A stretch of DNA of 64,000 nt from an uncultured Bacteroides sp. (GTDB taxonomy: Bacteria > Bacteroidota > Bacteroidia > Bacteroidales > Bacteroidaceae), in NCBI GenBank assembly GCA_902388495.1, contig CABMPP010000007.1, positions 144,538 to 208,537 on the forward strand. Direction: 5' to 3'. The position numbers were made by a program, and so were the translations under genes. Positions 1 to 7,368 of the stretch are shown here, piece by piece (the first letter of the stretch is position 1; each line of letters begins with the position of its first letter). Under the pieces are notes generated by a model. The model saw nothing but the letters and a program-made list of their open reading frames with translations. It was not told where the DNA came from and searched no databases.

Positions 1-1
1 A

Positions 2-76
2 TACATTGAGGAAGAAGATGTAGAGACGCTGAATGAATGGCGCAAAGATCCGGCTCATTGGGATGCTGGTAAATAA
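2..76 (+). CDS. pyrE: C-terminal end of a gene, probably orotate phosphoribosyltransferase
   Basis: Only the last 24 codons lie in the window: an open frame from base 2 to a TAA at 74-76, rich in Glu/Asp and ending in WRKDPAHWDAGK. The tail (EEEDVETLNEWRKDP) resembles, from memory, the C-terminus of Bacteroides PyrE, which in related genomes sits upstream of a SRPBCC protein and argH, as here. PyrE makes orotidine monophosphate from orotate and PRPP. The assignment rests on recall and gene order, not on a visible catalytic motif. Confidence 0.45.
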   Translation, partial: YIEEEDVETLNEWRKDPAHWDAGK

Positions 77-107
77 AACGTATTCTTGTTAATAATATAG
101 TATGATG

Positions 108-150
108 AAAGAGCCATTCGGACAGATTCTGTCCGGGTAGTTCTTTTGTC
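108..150 (+). terminator. Hairpin terminator after the first gene
   Basis: A 7-bp perfect stem (119-125 with 129-135, loop att) lies at the core of a longer imperfect stem and is followed by T-rich sequence. It lies between the probable pyrE end and the SRPBCC gene, so it most likely ends or attenuates the upstream transcript. Confidence 0.55.
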
Positions 151-169
151 TTTTTAATCCGATTGAAAT

Positions 170-580
170 ATGACGAAATTTGAAAGTGGAGTAAAGGTTA
201 TTCCTGCTTCACAAGAGGCTGTCTATGAGAAATTGTCTGACTTGAGCAACCTGGAGAAAGTAAAAGACCGCCTGCCCGAGGATAAAGTGAAGAATTTGAG
301 CTTTGACTCGGAAAGCATAAGCATAGAAGTGGCTCCTGTAGGGAAAATCACCTTGCAGATCATAGAAAGAGAACCGTGTAAATGCATCAAGTTCGAAACA
401 ACCACTTCGCCGCTACCTTTCAACCTGTGGATACAGATTGTACCCGTCACTGATATCGAATGCAAGATGAAGCTGACTATCGGGCTGGATATCAATCCGT
501 TTATGAAGACCATGGTGCAGAAGCCTTTACAGGAGGGACTTGAGAAGATGGCAGACATGCTGGCAATGATACAATACTAA
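170..580 (+). CDS. SRPBCC (START-like) family protein
   Basis: A 136-aa protein with no signal peptide. The opening (FESGVKVIPASQEAVYEKLSDLSNLEKV) and the alternating beta strands fit the polyketide cyclase/START-like SRPBCC fold: an N-terminal strand, the helix pair of a lipid- or hydrophobe-binding pocket, and a long C-terminal amphipathic helix (about residues 110-134). Bacteroides genomes carry such a gene just before argH. Only 18 bases separate it from argH, so the two are probably co-transcribed. The ligand is unknown, and the fold does not by itself imply an enzyme. Confidence 0.7.
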   Translation: MTKFESGVKVIPASQEAVYEKLSDLSNLEKVKDRLPEDKVKNLSFDSESISIEVAPVGKITLQIIEREPCKCIKFETTTSPLPFNLWIQIVPVTDIECKMKLTIGLDINPFMKTMVQKPLQEGLEKMADMLAMIQY

Positions 581-598
581 TAAGTTATAACTCGATTT

Positions 599-1939
599 AT
601 GGCTCAGAAACTTTGGGAAAAATCCGTTCAAGTAAATAAGGATATTGAACGCTTTACGGTGGGACGCGACCGTGAAATGGATCTCTATTTGGCAAAGCAC
701 GATGTGCTGGGCTCTATGGCGCATATCACAATGCTTCAGAGTATCGGCCTGCTGACAAAAGAAGAATTGGAACAACTGCTTGCCGAGTTGAAGAATATCT
801 ATGCAACGGCAGAACGCGGAGAGTTCGTGATAGAAGAAGGAGTCGAAGATGTACATTCGCAGGTAGAACTTATGCTGACGCGCAAGCTGGGTGATGTGGG
901 CAAGAAGATTCATAGCGGACGTTCGCGTAACGACCAGGTGCTGCTCGACTTGAAACTCTTTACCCGTGCCGAAATCAAAGAAATTGCTGAAGCTGTGGAA
1001 CAGCTGTTTCATGTACTTATTATGCAAAGCGAGCGGTATAAGAGTGTACTGATGCCCGGTTATACCCACTTGCAGATAGCAATGCCTTCTTCTTTCGGAC
1101 TGTGGTTCGGCGCTTATGCCGAGAGTTTGGTAGATGACATGTTGTTCCTGCAGGCTGCATTCAGGATGTGTAACCGCAATCCTTTGGGGTCGGCTGCCGG
1201 ATATGGCTCTTCTTTCCCATTGAACCGTACGATGACGACCCGCCTTCTGGGTTTCGACTCGCTGAATTATAATGTTGTGTATGCCCAGATGGGACGCGGC
1301 AAGATGGAGCGCAACGTAGCATTTGCCCTTGCCAGCATAGCCGGTACCATCTCCAAGCTGGCATTCGATGCATGTATGTTCAATAGCCAAAACTTTGGTT
1401 TTGTTAAGTTGCCGGATGATTGTACTACCGGTTCCAGCATCATGCCACATAAAAAGAATCCGGATGTCTTTGAACTGACGCGTGCTAAATGCAACAAACT
1501 TCAATCCCTGCCCCAGCAGATAATGATGATTGCCAATAATCTGCCTTCCGGTTATTTCCGTGACTTGCAGATTATCAAGGAAGTCTTCCTTCCTGCCTTC
1601 CAGGAACTGAAAGACTGTTTGCAGATGACGACTTACATCATGAACGAGATTAAGGTGAATGAGCACATCCTTGATGATGACAAGTATCTGCTTATCTTCA
1701 GTGTAGAGGAAGTGAACCGCCTTGCACGCGAAGGGATGCCTTTCCGTGATGCTTATAAGAAGGTGGGATTGGATATAGAGGCTGGAAATTTCTCGCATAG
1801 TAAAGAAGTTCATCACACCCATGAGGGAAGCATCGGAAATCTTTGTAATGATGCGATTACTGCATTGATGCAGAAGGTTGTAGATGATTTTAACTTCGAG
1901 ACGATGGAGGTTGCAGAGAAAGAATTGCTCGGCAGATAA
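599..1939 (+). CDS. argH: Argininosuccinate lyase
   Basis: 446 aa, usual length for ArgH. It splits argininosuccinate into arginine and fumarate, the last step of arginine synthesis. Visible family features are HSGRSRNDQV (about 100-109) and the fumarase/aspartase superfamily signature GSSIMPHKKNP (about 280-290), whose Ser lies in the mobile catalytic loop. The other arginine genes in this window (argR-GNAT-argG-argC-argD) sit 14 kb away on the opposite strand, so argH is transcribed separately. The stop codon lies 6 bp before a fragment of tRNA-Leu. Confidence 0.97.
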   Translation: MAQKLWEKSVQVNKDIERFTVGRDREMDLYLAKHDVLGSMAHITMLQSIGLLTKEELEQLLAELKNIYATAERGEFVIEEGVEDVHSQVELMLTRKLGDVGKKIHSGRSRNDQVLLDLKLFTRAEIKEIAEAVEQLFHVLIMQSERYKSVLMPGYTHLQIAMPSSFGLWFGAYAESLVDDMLFLQAAFRMCNRNPLGSAAGYGSSFPLNRTMTTRLLGFDSLNYNVVYAQMGRGKMERNVAFALASIAGTISKLAFDACMFNSQNFGFVKLPDDCTTGSSIMPHKKNPDVFELTRAKCNKLQSLPQQIMMIANNLPSGYFRDLQIIKEVFLPAFQELKDCLQMTTYIMNEIKVNEHILDDDKYLLIFSVEEVNRLAREGMPFRDAYKKVGLDIEAGNFSHSKEVHHTHEGSIGNLCNDAITALMQKVVDDFNFETMEVAEKELLGR

Positions 1940-1945
1940 AAGAGT

Positions 1946-1972
1946 TGCGGGTTCAAGTCCCGCTTCGAGTAC
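1946..1972 (+). repeat. Orphan 27-bp copy of the tRNA-Leu 3' end
   Basis: 27 bases identical to the T-arm and acceptor 3' strand of the tRNA-Leu gene downstream (2200-2226). No matching 5' half is present upstream, because argH coding sequence occupies that space, so this is not a tRNA. It is most simply an attachment-site scar of an older integration or excision in the same tRNA gene, or the remains of a deleted tandem tRNA-Leu. Confidence 0.75.
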
Positions 1973-1992
1973 GATACTTTTTAAAAGAAATA

Positions 1993-2024
1993 TTTGGCAG
2001 GAACGGGAAAACTGTTTATCTTTG
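1993..2024 (+). promoter_or_regulatory. Bacteroides-type promoter for the tRNA genes
   Basis: TTTG at 1993-1996 (-33) and TAtcTTTG at 2017-2024 (-7) are separated by 20 bp, matching the Bacteroides sigma-ABfr consensus. tRNA-Gly starts 17 bp downstream, so transcription would begin just upstream of the mature 5' end. Confidence 0.75.
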
Positions 2025-2040
2025 CACCCGTTCCTCAAAT

Positions 2041-2113
2041 GCGGAAATAGCTCAGTTGGTAGAGCACAACCTTGCCAAGGTTGGGGTCGCGAGTTCGAGT
2101 CTCGTTTTCCGCT
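2041..2113 (+). tRNA. tRNA-Gly(GCC)
   Basis: 73-nt cloverleaf: acceptor GCGGAAA pairs with TTTCCGC, the D-arm contains AGCTCAGTTGGTAGAGC, the anticodon loop is CTTGCCAAG with anticodon GCC, and the T-arm contains GTTCGAGTC. No encoded CCA. It is co-transcribed with tRNA-Leu 28 bp downstream. Confidence 0.97.
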
Positions 2114-2141
2114 CTTTCTTTTTTCTTCTTTCTTTGAGGAT

Positions 2142-2225
2142 GCTCGAATGGTGGAATGGTAGACACGAAGGACTTAAAATCCTTTGGCCATTGCGGCTGT
2201 GCGGGTTCAAGTCCCGCTTCGAGTA
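2142..2225 (+). tRNA. tRNA-Leu(UAA), integration target
   Basis: 84-nt class II tRNA: acceptor GCTCGAA/TTCGAGT with discriminator A, anticodon stem AAGGA/TCCTT around CTTAAAA (anticodon TAA), a long variable arm, and T-arm GCGGG-TTCAAGT-CCCGC. No encoded CCA. The 3' part from 2170 is repeated perfectly at 10318-10392, marking it as the attachment site of the element that follows. The gene remains intact because the element supplies a matching 3' end. Confidence 0.96.
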
Positions 2226-2244
2226 CTGTTTAAAGCTCTGTAAA
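2170..2244 (+). repeat. Left attachment repeat (attL), 75 bp
   Basis: 75 bases (3' half of tRNA-Leu plus the start of its terminator) identical to 10318-10392 in direct orientation. These are the two att copies left by site-specific integration. The crossover lies somewhere inside the repeat and cannot be placed more finely from the sequence. Confidence 0.92.
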
Positions 2245-2272
2245 TCAAGTGTTTACGGGGCTTTATTCTTTT
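2232..2272 (+). terminator. tRNA terminator (left copy)
   Basis: Stem 2232-2244 with 2252-2264 (13 bp including G-T pairs, loop tcaagtg), followed by a T-rich run. It ends the tRNA-Gly/tRNA-Leu transcript. A diverged copy with a different loop occurs at 10380-10412. Confidence 0.75.
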
Positions 2273-2330
2273 ATGAAACTTCCTTGCTTTCTTCATTAAA
2301 TGATACAGATTCTACCGGATTTGGGCTACT

Positions 2331-2364
2331 GAGTTAAACCGAGAGTTAAACCAAGAGTTAAACC
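2331..2364 (+). repeat. Left arm-type sites, three 12-bp-phased GAGTTAAACC repeats
   Basis: GAGTTAAACC occurs at 2331-2340, 2343-2352 and 2355-2364, an exact 12-bp period, ending 9 bp before the integrase start codon. The same unit recurs at the other end of the element (10192 and 10204). Position and repetition fit arm-type binding sites for the integrase N-terminal domain. They may also let the integrase regulate its own gene. Confidence 0.7.
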
Positions 2365-2373
2365 GAAATTGTA

Positions 2374-3579
2374 ATGAAAGCTACTGTTAATGTATTGTGT
2401 TACAGGTCTAAAACTCTTAGTAATGGTGAACATCCAATCATGTTACGCGTGTGTAAAGGCGGTAAGAAGAAGTATATCGGTCTTGGAATCTCTGTAAATC
2501 CCAAATATTGGGACTTTGAGAAGAACAAGCCTAAACGTAATTGCCCTAATCGGGAACAGATAATCAAGGTTATTAATGAGCAGGAACAGAAGTATTCAGA
2601 GCAGATACTTGAATTTTCTACGGAGCAACGGGAATATTCTCCTACTACTCTGGTTGAAGCAGTTGCCCCGATACGTAAGAGTAAAACTGTTAATGATATG
2701 TTTGAAGAGTATATAACTCAACTTAAAGATGAAGGCAGGTTGGGGTATGCGTTATCTGTGCAGCAAGTCCGTAATTCTCTGTTAAAATTCAAGGGACATT
2801 CGGATGTGTTTTTCTCTGAAATAGATGTGAACTGGCTGAAAACGTATGAATCGTGGTTGAGATGCTGCAAGTTGGAAGATAATACGATTGGCATCCGTTT
2901 CAGAACGCTACGAGCAGTCTATAATTTGGCTCTGACTGAGGGGGTGGTAAAGGCTGATTGTTATCCATTCAAGAAGTATAAGGTGTCTAAATTGCATAAA
3001 GAGACTGCCAAGCGCGCCATAACAAAAGAGCAGGTGAAGCAGGTTATTGAATATGATGTGTCAGGAGCACGTTTCTATAAGAGGTTGGCAGTTGATATGT
3101 TTACGTTCTCTTATTTGATGGGCGGTATCAACTTTACTGATATGGCACTTCTTACTGATAAGAACTTTGAAGGTGAGCGTTTAGTGTATGTTCGTCAGAA
3201 AACGAAGAAGTTGATAATGTTACCATTGCAGGAGAAGGCTATGGAAATAGCGGGCCGTTATCGCTCTCCACAGTGTAAATATATATTTCCGATACTGGAT
3301 AATAGAGAGCGAACTCCACGACAAATAAGGAATCGAATATATGACGTATTAGCCAATGTGAATGGACATTTGGAAGATATTGGGAAGGAATTGGGGATTG
3401 AGTTGAAGATTTCCAGTTATGTTGCTCGTCATTCTTATGCTACGGTCTTGAAACGTTCGGGAGTTTCGACTTCTGTAATCAGTGAATCTTTGGGGCATAG
3501 TTCTGAACGGGTAACACAGATTTACTTGGATAGTTTTGAGAATAAGCAACTTGATGATGCTATGAAGCACTTACTTTAA
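2374..3579 (+). CDS. Tyrosine site-specific integrase
   Basis: 401 aa. Residues 1-90 form the Bacteroidetes-type arm-binding domain (RSKTLSNGEHPIMLRVCKGG and a WDFEKNKPKRN segment), about 105-205 a SAM-like core-binding domain, and about 215-395 the catalytic domain. Visible catalytic residues are R352-H353 (ARHSYATVL), H375 (LGHSS) and the nucleophile Y384 (QIYLDSF). The usual first arginine (RG-M-x-F in relatives) reads GGINF here, with Gly250 at the Arg position; IntDOT-type recombinases also depart from the canonical arginine there. It is the first gene of the element, reads away from tRNA-Leu, and should catalyse integration and excision at the 75-bp repeats. Confidence 0.94.
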   Translation: MKATVNVLCYRSKTLSNGEHPIMLRVCKGGKKKYIGLGISVNPKYWDFEKNKPKRNCPNREQIIKVINEQEQKYSEQILEFSTEQREYSPTTLVEAVAPIRKSKTVNDMFEEYITQLKDEGRLGYALSVQQVRNSLLKFKGHSDVFFSEIDVNWLKTYESWLRCCKLEDNTIGIRFRTLRAVYNLALTEGVVKADCYPFKKYKVSKLHKETAKRAITKEQVKQVIEYDVSGARFYKRLAVDMFTFSYLMGGINFTDMALLTDKNFEGERLVYVRQKTKKLIMLPLQEKAMEIAGRYRSPQCKYIFPILDNRERTPRQIRNRIYDVLANVNGHLEDIGKELGIELKISSYVARHSYATVLKRSGVSTSVISESLGHSSERVTQIYLDSFENKQLDDAMKHLL

Positions 3580-3584
3580 TTTAT

Positions 3585-3620
3585 AATGCCACTCTGTTGT
3601 ATAATGGGGTGGCATTTCTT
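3585..3620 (+). terminator. Terminator after the integrase
   Basis: 10-bp stem (3585-3594 with 3607-3616, one G-T pair) followed by TCTT, 5 bp after the integrase stop codon. Confidence 0.7.
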
Positions 3621-3704
3621 ACTGAAATCCATTTGCTGATATTAGCGGATTAATACATATATTAACTGTTGCTTCAGGATTATCGGTATTTCTTGGCGCT
3701 CCCT

Positions 3705-3735
3705 ATTGTATGTAACAAAAATGTACCTATCTTTG
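3705..3735 (+). promoter_or_regulatory. Promoter of the 294-aa unknown gene
   Basis: TAtcTTTG at 3728-3735 with TTG of a partial -33 at 3706-3708 (19-bp gap). The predicted leader is about 130 nt and starts with a hairpin (CGTTGC 3739-3744 with GCAACG 3751-3756). A second hairpin of 9 bp (3852-3860 with 3866-3874, loop aacaa) abuts the ATG at 3875 and could hide the ribosome entry site. Confidence 0.65.
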
Positions 3736-3874
3736 TACCGTTGCAACTCCGCAACGAGAGCTCTTTAACTTGATGTACTGTATTAGCGTGACAACCATAA
3801 TATTCCGTCTCGATTGCGATTGCAATACTTGGCGGTGATTCTGGTTATTTTAAATTTTAAAACAATTAAAATTT

Positions 3875-4759
3875 ATGAAGAATCGGAATCTAAAGACAGA
3901 GGAGAATCCTCTGTTTGTAATGACCGTCACTATCATGGCTGACGGTAAAGAGCAGGAAATAATTCCTGTATTCTCAGAGTTCTCAATGGGACGCAAGTCA
4001 TTTGGGAATGATAGTATTCACAATGCATTGGATAGAAGTAAGATTCTTCCTACTGTCTTTTCCTTTGTTGATGTGAAGACATTGGAGGGAGAGCAATATC
4101 CGCTGTTTGACTATGCGGGTAATCAGATACCTGATGATTTCGACTGCGAAATACCCCTCATGCTGTACTTGGATAAGGCTGATAACTTCCAGTTGTTGGG
4201 AGAAGTTGAAGAGCCACTAAATGCGGTTATTGTGGATGAATGCAAGTCGTTTGCAGATGCTTATCAAAGGGTGGCGACTTCCGCCTATTACTCTAGAACC
4301 CCGAACAAAATAGAGTGGCTCGGTTGGGGAGGTATAGTCACTAACGATGATATACTGATTGCAATCAGAGGGTTCTGTAACCTATATAAGGTGTCCGGCA
4401 CTGTTGCCCAGAAATATTTCGGTATTCAGGTGTCAAACTCACTGCTACATGCCAAAGCACTTGGTATAAACGATTCCCTAATTACCCCTAAACGCACTCC
4501 TACGCAAGCCGTTGCACTTTACAAAGCTGCGGTAGAGGCTTTCGGAGTGAAGATTGCAGGTCAGGGATATTCGGTCAACGCTATTAATTACTGTATTAAC
4601 AACAGCAGTTATGGCCTAGTTTTAGCAGCCTTAGCTGAAATTAAAGCAGAGGAGAAACTTCAATTAGAGCATACTAAATGCGGCGAAAAAACAGCATGTA
4701 TTCAGGCGCTCATGCTTGAAGTCATAAGAACCTTGAAAGAGGAAGCGGAGATTGCATAG
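3875..4759 (+). CDS. Unknown element protein, 294 aa
   Basis: I do not recognise this family. The protein has no signal peptide or membrane segment. The first half (about 10-110) is acidic and strand-rich (FVMTVTIMADGKEQEIIPVF; QLLGEVEEPLNAVIV). The second half (about 120-294) is mostly helical, including a Trp/Gly-rich stretch (EWLGWGGIVTNDD) and a long C-terminal helix. It has its own promoter and terminator, with a hairpin against the start codon, so it appears to be an independently controlled single gene. Location beside the integrase, convergent with the helicase-like gene, suggests a role in maintenance or control of the element, but that is only inference. Confidence 0.7.
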   Translation: MKNRNLKTEENPLFVMTVTIMADGKEQEIIPVFSEFSMGRKSFGNDSIHNALDRSKILPTVFSFVDVKTLEGEQYPLFDYAGNQIPDDFDCEIPLMLYLDKADNFQLLGEVEEPLNAVIVDECKSFADAYQRVATSAYYSRTPNKIEWLGWGGIVTNDDILIAIRGFCNLYKVSGTVAQKYFGIQVSNSLLHAKALGINDSLITPKRTPTQAVALYKAAVEAFGVKIAGQGYSVNAINYCINNSSYGLVLAALAEIKAEEKLQLEHTKCGEKTACIQALMLEVIRTLKEEAEIA

Positions 4760-4807
4760 AGAAATTAACCCCGTCTGATTGATACAGATTCACAAGTAAA
4801 GAATTCG

Positions 4808-4842
4808 CCCCTGCCAGAGTTATCTAGCAGGGGTTTCTTTTT
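4808..4842. terminator. Bidirectional terminator between convergent genes
   Basis: 7-bp GC-rich stem (4808-4814 with 4827-4833) followed by TTTCTTTTT on the plus strand. The minus-strand gene also ends here (stop at 4841-4843), so the hairpin probably serves both directions. Confidence 0.8.
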
Positions 4843-6658
4843 ATCTAATCTCCCACCCGTTTCTACGACCTTCAGGAGTTACCACTTTCTGACCTGACAA
4901 AGAATCGGGAAAGTATTCAAGTATATCGGTCGCATGGGCTGTTTTCTTGAATCGCAATTTATCATAGATAGATTGCAGTAATGCTTTCAATGCAGGGTTC
5001 GTTATCCGTTCCCCTCTCTTGATGACTTTACCAAGTTCATAGAGAATACGGCTCTTTGAGTTCATTATGCTTATCTCATTTTTAAGGTTACACTCCTTAT
5101 AACTTAACGCCTTGATTCTGGAACTTCCCAGAGTATTGTAGTAATACTCCAATTCAGGGTATTTGGATTGCAAGGTGTTTGCATATACGTCCAGTATCAA
5201 ATTACCCTTATCCTTGTACTCACAATAATATTTCATCCTCTCCGAGAAATCCTCCTTCTTAATCAGGTGCTTCAACTGTTCCTGATAGGATATATACTCT
5301 TGGTTTACAGAAGTATCAAAGTGATTGTCATCCAACTGCTTCCTGATGATGATTCCATTCTGATAATTATGTTTCTGTAAATCGAAGCAGAACTGTTCAT
5401 TTACGTAAGCTAGTCTATTGAAAACAAATTGCTGGGAATGTTCATCATACATAGTGTATGAATCCTGATAACGTAATGACATTGGCATTTTGTTCCAGTC
5501 CTTGATGCGTTTCTGCTTCAACGGCTCTGCTTCATTGTTGTTCGATTTCACTTCCATATTGGTAACGGCAACCTTACCCTCTAATGCTTGGTAAAACTCT
5601 ATGCCCGAAATTTCCTCTACGCTGGTATTATATATGAAGGTAAGATATTTCCTGAATGGATTGGAATCCAATCTTTGCCGACCTGCAATCTGAACAAGGT
5701 CGGTGGATATGTCTATGGAAGTGTTAATTCGGGTACAATCACTAATAACGAACGATGCTGCGCTTTCAGAATAGAAATCGCAACCCGCATAGGCAGTGGA
5801 AGTACAAAAGGTAAACTGTTTATGCGGTTCACCCTTCAACGGTATTCTCCCTCTGCTGAAACCTGCTCCAATCTTCTTGATTAGTTTGTCGTTGTCATCG
5901 GTACTTCCTACAATGATATTTACGTCCTCTGGTCTTAATTCCGTATGCTTGATGATGTTTAAGATATTGGTTACGCTATTCAGGAAAATTACGCACTCTA
6001 TAGATTGATGTACTTTATTGTCAATCACTATTGAAGGATAATTTTTTGCCTGATACATTCGCACAATGTTGATGGCTATATTAATAGGCTTGGGATTCTT
6101 ATATCTTATTAACTGTACTGTCTCTATCTCCTTCCATTGCAATTCATAATAAGGTATATCATTGAAAAAATCTATCTGCTCTAGATACTTGTCAAGAATT
6201 GGAGTTGCAGAAAGATATGTAATGTATGGGAAGGCTTTCAAGTGATTCAGAAAATGAAACTCCGTCTCTGATTTGAAGCTACTATCACTCAACAAACATT
6301 GAAACTCATCTACTACCACTCTCCACTCCGATTTATCTTTGATACATCCAATCAACTTATACATGGAATCATAAGAAACCAAAATTTTAGGAATATCAGT
6401 ATCCTGTATATATCTGTCAATCTCATCTTGATATACACCGCCAACAACAAGTAAGGAGTTTGAATATTGGGCGTGCTTGTTCTTTAGGAGTTCGTTTCTA
6501 GGACTGCATATAATGGTCTTATGATTATCTATAAGTGCTACTGTGGTTGCTCCACAACCGGGTATCTTTTTGTTGCATACTCCATTTGGAAGTTCAAATT
6601 CATCTAGGTCTGTGAGGTACTTGATACCTTCTGGAATAGAAATCAATTCTCTTCTCAT
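4841..6658 (-). CDS. Superfamily 2 helicase-like protein without P-loop lysine
   Basis: 605 aa. Helicase motifs appear in order: motif I as IPGCGATTVAL (34-39 GCGATT), motif II DEFQ (117-120) in VVVDEFQCLL, motif III LSATP (149-153), and motif VI QIAGRQR (323-329). The C-terminal 250 residues are Lys/Glu-rich and unassigned. Motif I has Ala where the ATP-binding Lys normally stands, yet all other motifs are kept, so the family may bind nucleotide in an unusual way or have lost ATPase activity. Related proteins occur, from memory, on Bacteroidetes phages and mobile elements. It probably acts in replication or processing of the element's DNA. The gene is AT-rich and preceded by a long untranslated leader. 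Confidence 0.72.
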   Translation of the reverse strand: MRRELISIPEGIKYLTDLDEFELPNGVCNKKIPGCGATTVALIDNHKTIICSPRNELLKNKHAQYSNSLLVVGGVYQDEIDRYIQDTDIPKILVSYDSMYKLIGCIKDKSEWRVVVDEFQCLLSDSSFKSETEFHFLNHLKAFPYITYLSATPILDKYLEQIDFFNDIPYYELQWKEIETVQLIRYKNPKPINIAINIVRMYQAKNYPSIVIDNKVHQSIECVIFLNSVTNILNIIKHTELRPEDVNIIVGSTDDNDKLIKKIGAGFSRGRIPLKGEPHKQFTFCTSTAYAGCDFYSESAASFVISDCTRINTSIDISTDLVQIAGRQRLDSNPFRKYLTFIYNTSVEEISGIEFYQALEGKVAVTNMEVKSNNNEAEPLKQKRIKDWNKMPMSLRYQDSYTMYDEHSQQFVFNRLAYVNEQFCFDLQKHNYQNGIIIRKQLDDNHFDTSVNQEYISYQEQLKHLIKKEDFSERMKYYCEYKDKGNLILDVYANTLQSKYPELEYYYNTLGSSRIKALSYKECNLKNEISIMNSKSRILYELGKVIKRGERITNPALKALLQSIYDKLRFKKTAHATDILEYFPDSLSGQKVVTPEGRRNGWEIR

Positions 6659-6979
6659 TCAATTTAAAATTAGATAAGTGTTAATGAAGAAACTATCTGA
6701 AATGTGGTGTCCAGTTTTTTGCTAGATTCAATCTATATACTAAGGGAGTCAAGGTCAATAAATTAGACAAGTGGGAGAATAATAAAACCAGACTGGAATC
6801 TGGCTCTATTACTTCCTTCGATTAATACATATCTAGTGATTATTGCAATAATTGAGCGATTTATCCTCTTGAATGATACTCTCTCTACTTCCCTTACTTG
6901 ATTATGCAAAGATAGTAAACTTTCCTTACTTTAAAGAATGAACATATATTGTATTGGAAACTTTGAGCTTAGAGGCATC
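6659..6979 (-). promoter_or_regulatory. Leader and -7 promoter box upstream of the helicase-like gene
   Basis: This gap holds no supportable gene. On the minus strand a -7 box TAtcTTTG lies at 6907-6914 (seen as CAAAGATA on the plus strand), with no clear -33. It would give a leader of about 240 nt before the helicase-like gene, containing a small hairpin (CCAGA/TCTGG near 6789-6804). Confidence 0.5.
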
Positions 6980-7201
6980 TTAACCTTGATTCTTTTTCTC
7001 TGATTGAACTCCGTTCCCCTTACGTGGGGCTAATTTAGCGTTCCCCTTCTTGGAACTGGGCTTACGGAATGGTACGTCTTTACGGGGTATCAATTTAGGG
7101 CTGTCTATTACATATTGGTGGTTTTCGTGAACTATCTCGTGAATTACGTTATCTGTAACTATGGTTGTCGCTTCGGGGAATACTGGAATTTCTATTCGCA
7201 T
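6980..7201 (-). CDS. Small basic protein, unknown
   Basis: 73 aa. The first 45 residues look structured (RIEIPVFPEATTIVTDNVIHEIVHE). The tail from about 45 is Lys/Arg/Pro/Gly-rich (RKPSSKKGNAKLAPRKGNG) and probably disordered, as in nucleic-acid-binding proteins. The ATG overlaps the end of the gene before it by 10 bases, so the two are likely translationally coupled. Function unknown. Confidence 0.55.
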   Translation of the reverse strand: MRIEIPVFPEATTIVTDNVIHEIVHENHQYVIDSPKLIPRKDVPFRKPSSKKGNAKLAPRKGNGVQSEKKNQG

Positions 7202-7362
7202 GGTAATTTTGTGTAATAAGTCTTTCTAACGTGGTTAATCTGTTTACGTATCTTGGTGAACCCCGATAACCGTGCCCATACTCCAATATGAACCCGATTA
7301 TCAGATACACCCGCTTTTATAGCTATATCTCTCAATTCTTCATAACTAAACATTTCATTCAT
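7192..7362 (-). CDS. Small HTH-like protein, unknown
   Basis: 56 aa if started at 7362 (59 if at the in-frame ATG ending at 7368). I read it directly from the complement: MNEMFSYEELRDIAIKAG, then SDNRVHIGVWARLSG and FTKIRKQINHVRK. The spacing of hydrophobic positions in EELRDIAIKAGVSDNRVHIGVWAR suggests a helix-turn-helix, and the tail is basic. Its stop TAG (7192-7194) lies inside the start of the 73-aa gene (ATG at 7199-7201), a 10-base overlap typical of a coupled pair. Possibly a small regulator or excisionase-like protein of the element; not proven. Confidence 0.5.
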   Translation of the reverse strand: MNEMFSYEELRDIAIKAGVSDNRVHIGVWARLSGFTKIRKQINHVRKTYYTKLPCE

Positions 7363-7368
7363 TATCAT

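Noticed and set aside
527..2038. 503-aa minus-strand frame opposite argH
   Set aside because: Shadow of argH; no recognisable protein features and it crosses the tRNA scar.
1884..2337. Open frames running through both tRNA genes
   Set aside because: They overlap tRNA-Gly and tRNA-Leu and the end of argH; RNA genes explain the region.
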